A stretch of DNA of 25,941 bases from Lentisphaeria bacterium. Its GTDB lineage: Bacteria; Verrucomicrobiota; Lentisphaeria; Victivallales; UBA1829. Below the pieces are notes generated by a model. The model ran no database searches and was not told where the DNA came from. It saw only the letters and a list, made by a program, of their open reading frames with translations. Position numbers and translations under genes: made by a program. Positions 8,055 to 13,751 of the stretch are shown one piece after another; the stretch's first letter is position 1, and each line of letters opens with the position of its first letter. The DNA lies in assembly GCA_017504325.1 (NCBI GenBank), contig JAFVRL010000279.1, forward strand, positions 1-25,941, written 5' to 3'.

Positions 8055-9944
8055 TTATTTATCTTCCACGACTTCGGCATCAACGACATCGCCGTCTTTT
8101 GCCTGACTCTGCTGTCCGGGAGCGGCACCGGGGGCTCCGGCAGCACCCTGCTGCTGATAGACTTCCTGCCCGATCTTCATAAGAAGTTCTTCCAGTTTCT
8201 GCATACCGGCTTTCATACCTTCGGTATCATCGGCTTCGATCTTCTTCTTGAGGTTGTCGATCTCTGCCTGAACAGGCTGTTTCAGACTTTCAGGAGCCTT
8301 GTCACCCAGATCTTTCAGCTGTTTTTCAGTCTGATAGACCATGGAATCGGCGCGGTTCTTCACTTCGATCTTTTCTTTGGCAGCTTTGTCTTCTGCTTCA
8401 TGCATTTTGGCATCGTCCACCATTTTCTTGATCTCATCTTCGGAAAGTCCGCCGCCGGCAGTAATGGTGATCTTCTGTTCCTTGCCGGTTCCCAGATCTT
8501 TTGCAGATACATTGAGGATACCGTTGGCGTCAATATCGAATGTCACTTCGATCTGGGGCACGCCGCGGGGAGCGGGAACGATACCGTCAAGACGGAAGTT
8601 ACCCAGAGATTTATTGTCTCTTGCCATATTGCGTTCACCCTGTACGATATGGATATCCACAGAGGGCTGATTGTCAGCAGCTGTACTGAACACTTCCTTT
8701 TTCATGGTGGGGATAGTGGTATTGCGTTCGATCATTCTGGTGGTCACGCCGCCCAGAGTTTCAATACCCAGGGAGAGGGGGGTAACGTCAAGAAGAACAA
8801 CATCATTGACTTCTCCGCCAAGCACACCGCCCTGAATTGCAGCACCGGCAGCAACAACTTCGTCAGGATTGACACCTTTGCTGGCTTCTTTACCGAAAAT
8901 GCGTCCGGCAACTTCAGCGATACGGGGCATTCTTGTCATACCGCCCACCAGGATCACTTCTTTGATCTTGCTCTTGTCGATACCGGAGTCAGCGATACAT
9001 GCTTCGCAGGGTTTCACGGAGCGTTCGATGAGACCGTCGCAAAGCTGTTCAAGAGTGGCTCTGGTAAGAGTGGTCTGCAAGTGGAGAGGTCCGGAAGCAT
9101 TCATGGTGATGAAGGGCAGATTGATCTCGGAAGAGGAGCTGGAGGAAAGTTCGATCTTTGCTTTTTCTCCGGCTTCTTTCAGTCTCTGCAGTGCCTGGGG
9201 ATCGTTACGCAGATCCACGCCGTTTTCTTTTTTGAAGTTGTCGGCAAGGTAATCCAGTACGGCACGGTCAAGGTCGTCACCGCCCAGGTGGGTATCGCCG
9301 TTGGTGGCTTTTACTTCAAACACACCGTCACCGATTTCCAGAATGGAGATATCGAATGTTCCGCCGCCGAAGTCATATACTGCGATAACTTCGTCGTTTT
9401 TCTTTTCGAGTCCATAAGCAAGAGAAGCGGCGGTAGGTTCATTGATGATGCGTTTCACATCCAGCCCGGCGATACGGCCGGCGTCTTTTGTAGCCTGACG
9501 CTGTGTATCGTTGAAGTAGGCGGGAACAGTGATGACCGCATCCGTGACTTTTTCACCCAGATATGCTTCAGCATCCGCTTTGAGTTTCTGAAGGATCATG
9601 GCGGAGATCTCCTGGGGGGAGTAGCTCTTGTCACCGATCTTGATGTAAGCGTCGCCGTTTTTACCTTCCACGACTTCATAGGGGATGCGGGAGAGTTCGT
9701 CTTTCATCTCATTATATTTGCGTCCGATGAAGCGTTTGATGGAGAAAATGGTGTTTTTGGGGTTGGTGACCGCCTGGCGTTTGGCAGTCTGTCCGACAAT
9801 GCGTTCTCCGGTTTTGGTGAATGCCACTACGGAGGGAGTGGTGTTTGCCCCTTCAGCGTTGGGGATGATCTTGAATGTGCCGCCGTCCATTACCGCCATA
9901 CAGCTGTTGGTGGTGCCCAGGTCGATACCGATGATTTTTCCCAT
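8055..9944 (-). CDS. dnaK: Molecular chaperone DnaK (Hsp70)
   Basis: This 629-residue cytosolic Hsp70 starts MGKIIGIDLGTTNSC, the phosphate-1 motif of the actin-like ATPase. It contains VYDFGGGTFD (phosphate 2) and EVILVGGMTRMP (adenosine site). The substrate-binding domain begins after the linker VLLDVTPLSLGIET. A helical lid follows, then a Gln/Ala/Gly-rich tail ending GDVVDAEVVEDK, typical of bacterial DnaK. The ATG at 9942-9944 is preceded by AAGGAAAGGA. No dnaJ, grpE or hrcA is adjacent, and groES follows instead. Upstream is a full-consensus sigma-54 promoter, so induction probably needs RpoN and an enhancer-binding activator. Confidence 0.98.
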   Translation of the reverse strand: MGKIIGIDLGTTNSCMAVMDGGTFKIIPNAEGANTTPSVVAFTKTGERIVGQTAKRQAVTNPKNTIFSIKRFIGRKYNEMKDELSRIPYEVVEGKNGDAYIKIGDKSYSPQEISAMILQKLKADAEAYLGEKVTDAVITVPAYFNDTQRQATKDAGRIAGLDVKRIINEPTAASLAYGLEKKNDEVIAVYDFGGGTFDISILEIGDGVFEVKATNGDTHLGGDDLDRAVLDYLADNFKKENGVDLRNDPQALQRLKEAGEKAKIELSSSSSSEINLPFITMNASGPLHLQTTLTRATLEQLCDGLIERSVKPCEACIADSGIDKSKIKEVILVGGMTRMPRIAEVAGRIFGKEASKGVNPDEVVAAGAAIQGGVLGGEVNDVVLLDVTPLSLGIETLGGVTTRMIERNTTIPTMKKEVFSTAADNQPSVDIHIVQGERNMARDNKSLGNFRLDGIVPAPRGVPQIEVTFDIDANGILNVSAKDLGTGKEQKITITAGGGLSEDEIKKMVDDAKMHEAEDKAAKEKIEVKNRADSMVYQTEKQLKDLGDKAPESLKQPVQAEIDNLKKKIEADDTEGMKAGMQKLEELLMKIGQEVYQQQGAAGAPGAAPGQQSQAKDGDVVDAEVVEDK

Positions 9945-9991
9945 AATGAAATCCTTTCCTTTTGGTTGTTTTTGTTATTGACGCTTTTCCA

Positions 9992-10016
9992 TATAGCAAA
10001 GGGCGTGCCAACTTTT
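9992..10016 (-). promoter_or_regulatory. Sigma-54 (RpoN) promoter of dnaK
   Basis: The minus strand reads TTGGCACGCCCTTTGCT at 10011-9995. It matches the -24/-12 consensus mrNrYTGGCACG-N4-TTGCWNNw at every defined position, including the flanking purines. The -24 GG is at 10009-10008 and the -12 GC at 9997-9996. Predicted transcription start is near 9984, giving a leader of about 40 nt to the dnaK ATG. The base-by-base consensus match in an intergenic region at the right distance makes chance unlikely. Confidence 0.85.
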
Positions 10017-10119
10017 CAAAATCAAAACACAATATATTGAAAATCATAAAGATATACCAAATACACATTTCATATCATTCCGGATCGCGCCCGGATTTTT
10101 GAAACAACAACTGTCTCAC

Positions 10120-10188
10120 TGTGCCATTGTGTCACAGCGAAAAAAGTCACAGTAAACCTTGTGGCACACTTTTCCGTCCCTGTCACAC
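10120..10188. promoter_or_regulatory. Cluster of TGTGnCA half-sites, candidate enhancer for the sigma-54 promoter
   Basis: TGTGCCATTGTGTCACA (10120-10136) is an imperfect palindrome of the form TGTGnCA-N3-TGnCACA. Further related sites are GTCACAG (10146-10152), TGTGGCACA (10160-10168) and TGTCACAC (10181-10188). They lie about 135-205 bp upstream of the predicted dnaK start, the usual range for enhancer-binding activators. The AT-rich stretch 10014-10080 between them and the promoter could allow bending. They could instead regulate rdgC. Confidence 0.45.
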
Positions 10189-10215
10189 CATTATTTTTAC
10201 CTGTATTATTTTCTG

Positions 10216-10261
10216 CAGAAGAAGATTTTTCTGTAACAGCCCTTGAAAAAATCCTCTTCTG
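10216..10261. repeat. 15-bp inverted repeat over the candidate rdgC promoter
   Basis: CAGAAGAAGATTTTT (10216-10230) and AAAAATCCTCTTCTG (10247-10261) are inverted copies with one mismatch and a 16-bp spacer. The right arm overlaps the -35 box and spacer of the promoter at 10243-10270. No T-run follows on either strand, so an operator or an mRNA/DNA cruciform is more likely than a terminator. Confidence 0.6.
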
Positions 10262-10270
10262 TGATAGATT
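10243..10270 (+). promoter_or_regulatory. Candidate vegetative promoter of rdgC
   Basis: TTGAAA (10243-10248), a 16-bp spacer and TAGATT (10265-10270) lie about 55 bp before the rdgC start. The same layout, TTGAAA-N16-TAAATT, is seen upstream of the prepilin-like gene and of nagA, which supports it as a housekeeping-type promoter. Confidence 0.45.
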
Positions 10271-10313
10271 ACCCATCCTTCACCCTGATAATTTTTTATT
10301 AATAGACAATGAT

Positions 10314-10320
10314 AAGGAGG
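10314..10320 (+). promoter_or_regulatory. Strong ribosome binding site deciding the rdgC start
   Basis: AAGGAGG, five bases before the ATG at 10326, fixes this start over an open frame that continues 55 codons upstream through the promoter region. Confidence 0.85.
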
Positions 10321-10325
10321 AAAAT

Positions 10326-11423
10326 ATGCCTTTTGAAAGCGGAAGTACTGCATTGATGATCTGTCACCTGAACGATGAACTGCCCGGTGATTTTCTGGAA
10401 AGACTTGCCAAACATACTGCCGGAAAACTGGATGATGTGGATAAAGACCCCCAGGTAGGCTGGGTCAGCGGCAGACATCTTCTGGAAAACCAGATCAATG
10501 AACTCACCTCCATCTGCGGAGGACATCTTTATATCAATCTGCGGAAAGCGGAACGGAAACTGCCTGCCCAGCTTCTGCGCGCCATCTGCCGCCGGGAGGA
10601 ACTTGCCTATATGCAGGCAAATGACATGCTTATGGTCCCCAAGGCGGAACGCAACCGGATCAAAGAGGATGCCATTGAAAAAAATCTGCGGAAAATGCCT
10701 CCCTCCATCTCTGCCATCCCCATAGTGGTGGACAGGAAGAATTCTGTCATGTATATCGGTAACGGTTCTCTGCGTGCCTACGATCAGATCACAGCGGAAT
10801 TCATGAAGGATGTGGGTGTGGAACCTGTACCCGTAAGTGTTGCAGAACTGATGATCCGCTGTATGAAGGCTTCTGAAACCGATCTGCCCGCTCTCTCTTT
10901 CAGCAGCAAAGATGACGGGGAACCTGCTCCCGGACGGGATTTTCTCACCTGGCTCTGGTATCACTCTGAAACTGCGGAAGGCAAACTTGTTCTCGGCGGA
11001 ATCTCCTACAATGTGATGATCGAAGGCCCTCTCACTCTCGCCTTTGCCGCCGACGAAGCCAAAGGAGCAAGTGAAAGTGTATTGAAAAAAGGCTGTCCCC
11101 AGATCTCCGCTGAAGCCAAAGCTGCCCTTTCCGTAGGAAAAAAACTGAAAAAAGCCAAACTGACTCTCGTCCGGGAAGGTTCTGACAGATGGACATTCAC
11201 CTTTGATGCGGACCTCTTCACCATGACAGGCCTCACCCTTCCGGAAGGGGAGGAAATGGATATTCACAGTCAGTTTGAGGAACGCATCGCTTTCCTCCAG
11301 CTGCTGAAAGAAGCACTGGAAGGGTATTTCACTCTCTTTGCCACAACCGTGATGGATCCGGAAAAGCGTACCCTTCTGGAAGAAGAGATGCGTACCTGGG
11401 CGGAAGAGAGAGAATCCTTCTGA
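10326..11423 (+). CDS. rdgC: RdgC-like recombination-associated protein
   Basis: The 365-residue cytosolic protein resembles RdgC, a ring-forming double-stranded DNA-binding protein that modulates RecA-dependent recombination. Family-like features are GWVSGR (45-50), the basic helical stretch around LPAQLLRAICRREEL (79-93), KAERNRIKEDAIEKNL (106-121), a strand pair VVDRKNSVMYIG (134-145), VEPVPVS (165-171) and the C-terminal DFLTWLWYHSE (205-215). That last motif I associate with the longer RdgC relatives outside the enterics. It is some 60 residues longer than E. coli RdgC. It is divergent from dnaK and 128 bp upstream of the bat locus. The assignment rests on recalled family patterns rather than an alignment. 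Confidence 0.62.
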   Translation: MPFESGSTALMICHLNDELPGDFLERLAKHTAGKLDDVDKDPQVGWVSGRHLLENQINELTSICGGHLYINLRKAERKLPAQLLRAICRREELAYMQANDMLMVPKAERNRIKEDAIEKNLRKMPPSISAIPIVVDRKNSVMYIGNGSLRAYDQITAEFMKDVGVEPVPVSVAELMIRCMKASETDLPALSFSSKDDGEPAPGRDFLTWLWYHSETAEGKLVLGGISYNVMIEGPLTLAFAADEAKGASESVLKKGCPQISAEAKAALSVGKKLKKAKLTLVREGSDRWTFTFDADLFTMTGLTLPEGEEMDIHSQFEERIAFLQLLKEALEGYFTLFATTVMDPEKRTLLEEEMRTWAEERESF

Positions 11424-11551
11424 AAAAAGCATGGCGGGACGATCCGCAAAAGGGAACAAAATTTTTTTTATTCTGTCAAAGCGGGATAATCAATAGACCG
11501 AATCCGGAAAATGACCGGGAAATGAAAAACTCATAACGGAGGAAGATCATC

Positions 11552-13732
11552 ATGGCACTTTTAAACGGAGATATACTTTGGCATCTTTTCTGGGTCGTAC
11601 CTGTTTTTATCATCCTTTTTGTGATGGCATGGCAGAAGAGAAAAAAACTTCTCACTCTGTATCTGGGGGAAAGAAGCAGTGATCCCGCTTTTGTCTCCCT
11701 TTCCCCGGCGGCAAGGTTCTGGCGCATGATAAGTCTTCTCCTTGTTCTTTTTTTCCTTTTTCTTGCTGCCGCCCGTCCTTTCTGGGGCAACAGGATCATG
11801 CCATATACAGGGGAAGGACGGGATCTTCTCATTGTATTTGATGTTTCCAGAAGTATGCTTGCACAGGATGTGCGTCCAAGCAGAATGGAACATGCAAAAT
11901 ATCTTGTGAGAGAACTTGTCAAACTCAATCCCACCGACCGGTTCGGGCTTATCGCTTTTGCCGGAAAGGCTTTTCTGGAATGTCCCATGACCATGGACAA
12001 AACAAGTTTCCTGCAGAATGTGAATGATCTGGATACCACCTCCATTCCTGTAGGGGGAACAAATATAGAAGAGGCATTGAAAACAGCTCTCTCCGCATTC
12101 AAAGCGGCAGAAAGCCCCCACCTTGCCATTATTCTTATTACGGATGGAGACGAACTTACAGGAGAAAGTTCCCGCGTTGTTGACGAAGCCATCCGGAAAA
12201 AGATCCCGCTTTTCATTGCCGGTATCGGGGATCCGTCCCAGCCTGCCATCATCCAAATCAAGGATGAAAAAGGCAATGTAAAGACCCTGCGGGACAACAA
12301 AGGAAATGCTGTAAACAGTCAGCTCAATGAAAAACAACTGGGGGATCTTGCTGCCAGAACAGGCGGCATCTATGTACGTTCCGGCACAACTTCCACCGGG
12401 ATCGCCCAGTTGGAAGCCCGGATAAAAGCTCTGGACAGTTTTGCAAGAGAAAGCGGAAAACAATACCGTCCCATAGAACGCCCTCTTTATCCTCTTGCGG
12501 CAGCCCTGTTCTTTTTCTTTCTCTTCCTTCTTTTTCCGGAAAAAAGAAGAAAAGGAACTGTAAAACTTCTGCCCGTATTAATTGGTGCCGGATTATTGCT
12601 TGCAGGGGAAGAGGTCATGGCACAGGCGGAAAATACCGATACACCCTCCCCTGTCCCTGCCGTTGCTGCCACCGGGACGGACTCTGCCCCGGTTCTTCCG
12701 GAAAGTACGGATCCCTACATTCTCTATAATGAAGCCCACAATGCCCAATTTGAAGAAAAAGATTTTCCGAAAGCGGAAAAACTTTACCAGCAGGCGATCA
12801 ATTTTGCTTCAGACAAAGAAGAGATCCGTTCCGGGGCATGTCTGAATCTGGGAGTCCTCCGGCACACAGCAATGCGTCAGGATGTCCTGCAGGGCAAAGA
12901 ACTTTTACAGAAACAGGATCTTCAGAAGGCACTGGAAAAGGTAAAGGAAGCCATACAGAAAACAGAAGCAATACAGGAACTGTATAAATACGGTCTTCTG
13001 GGTGCAACAAGGGAAAAAGCGGCAATCAATCAGCAGCTCCTCCTCAATGAAAAACGGGAAGCGGAAAAATTGCAGAAAGAGATCGAAGAGCTGCTGAAAA
13101 AACAACAGCAGGCACAGCAGAATACCCAACAGGCACTGAATCAGCAGAAACAGCAGCAGAAACAACAGGATCAACAGAAAAAAGAGCAGAAAAAAGAAGA
13201 AACAAAACAGCAGACCTCCCGGGCGCAAAAATCTGTTGAAGAGATGAAAGATCAGGCAAAGAAACTTGATCAGAAACAGATGGAACAACAGGCGCAGAAA
13301 GCGGAAAATGAATTGAAACAGGCTATGGATTCCCTGAAAAAAGGAGAAGACAAAAAGGCGGAAAAACATCTTGAAGAAGCGTTGAAAGCTCTGGGAGAAG
13401 GTAAACAGGACAAGGACAGCAAAAACGGTCAGGATAAACAGCAGGATCAGAAAAATAAGGATAATAAGAAAGATCAGAAAGACAAAGATCAGAAAAATCC
13501 TCAACAGGATCCGCAACAAAACCAACAGACTCAACAGAACCCTCAACAGAACCCGCAACAGCAGCAGAACAGACAGGAAAAAGCAGCAAAAGAGGAAAAA
13601 GGCGATTATGATAAAAAACAGGCGGAAGCACTCCTCGATCTCATGCAGAAAGAGGAAAAAGACCTGAAAGATGCCCTGAAAAAGCGTATGCTTGAGTTGT
13701 ACCGGGACAGCAAAGTGGAAAAAGACTGGTAA
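11552..13732 (+). CDS. BatB-BatC fusion: VWA membrane protein with TPR and Gln/Lys-rich coiled-coil
   Basis: The first ~330 of 726 residues are BatB-like. Helices lie at about 10-27 and 57-76. A von Willebrand factor A domain follows with a metal site DVSRS (97-101), Thr170 in GGTNIEEAL and Asp198 in LITDGDE, then a helix at ~312-328. A second hydrophobic segment (337-352) and a Pro/Ala linker lead to a BatC-like part with TPR helices (~388-480; NEAHNAQFEEKDFPKAEKLY). The last ~230 residues are extremely rich in Gln, Lys and Glu and probably coiled. In many bacteria BatB and BatC are separate genes. The MIDAS residues are intact, so metal-dependent binding of a partner is likely. The start follows GGAGGA; a 19-bp gap leads to the next gene. 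Confidence 0.88.
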   Translation: MALLNGDILWHLFWVVPVFIILFVMAWQKRKKLLTLYLGERSSDPAFVSLSPAARFWRMISLLLVLFFLFLAAARPFWGNRIMPYTGEGRDLLIVFDVSRSMLAQDVRPSRMEHAKYLVRELVKLNPTDRFGLIAFAGKAFLECPMTMDKTSFLQNVNDLDTTSIPVGGTNIEEALKTALSAFKAAESPHLAIILITDGDELTGESSRVVDEAIRKKIPLFIAGIGDPSQPAIIQIKDEKGNVKTLRDNKGNAVNSQLNEKQLGDLAARTGGIYVRSGTTSTGIAQLEARIKALDSFARESGKQYRPIERPLYPLAAALFFFFLFLLFPEKRRKGTVKLLPVLIGAGLLLAGEEVMAQAENTDTPSPVPAVAATGTDSAPVLPESTDPYILYNEAHNAQFEEKDFPKAEKLYQQAINFASDKEEIRSGACLNLGVLRHTAMRQDVLQGKELLQKQDLQKALEKVKEAIQKTEAIQELYKYGLLGATREKAAINQQLLLNEKREAEKLQKEIEELLKKQQQAQQNTQQALNQQKQQQKQQDQQKKEQKKEETKQQTSRAQKSVEEMKDQAKKLDQKQMEQQAQKAENELKQAMDSLKKGEDKKAEKHLEEALKALGEGKQDKDSKNGQDKQQDQKNKDNKKDQKDKDQKNPQQDPQQNQQTQQNPQQNPQQQQNRQEKAAKEEKGDYDKKQAEALLDLMQKEEKDLKDALKKRMLELYRDSKVEKDW

Positions 13733-13751
13733 AATCATGGAGGAAAAATAA

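Noticed and set aside
5846..8182. Long open frame opposite groEL/groES (plus strand, 778 codons)
   Set aside because: It lies entirely antisense to well-conserved chaperonin genes, is His/Phe/Gly-rich without family motifs, and is explained by codon bias of the true strand.
8400..10040. Long open frame opposite dnaK (plus strand, 546 codons)
   Set aside because: It is antisense to dnaK, runs through the sigma-54 promoter region, and shows no recognisable domain or ribosome site.
10160..10178. Possible plus-strand sigma-54 site for rdgC (GTGGCACACTTTTCC)
   Set aside because: The -24 half fits, but the -12 GC is replaced by CC, which is a critical mismatch; it is better read as one of the TGTGnCA sites.
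11424..11551. Terminator and promoter between rdgC and the bat locus
   Set aside because: There is a T8 run and a GATAAT, but the only upstream stem is four base pairs and no -35 box is found at a proper distance.
12905..13738. Leu/Phe-rich open frame opposite the coiled tail of the BatBC gene
   Set aside because: It is the complement of Gln/Lys codons (CAG/AAA read as CTG/TTT), so its apparent membrane character is an artefact.
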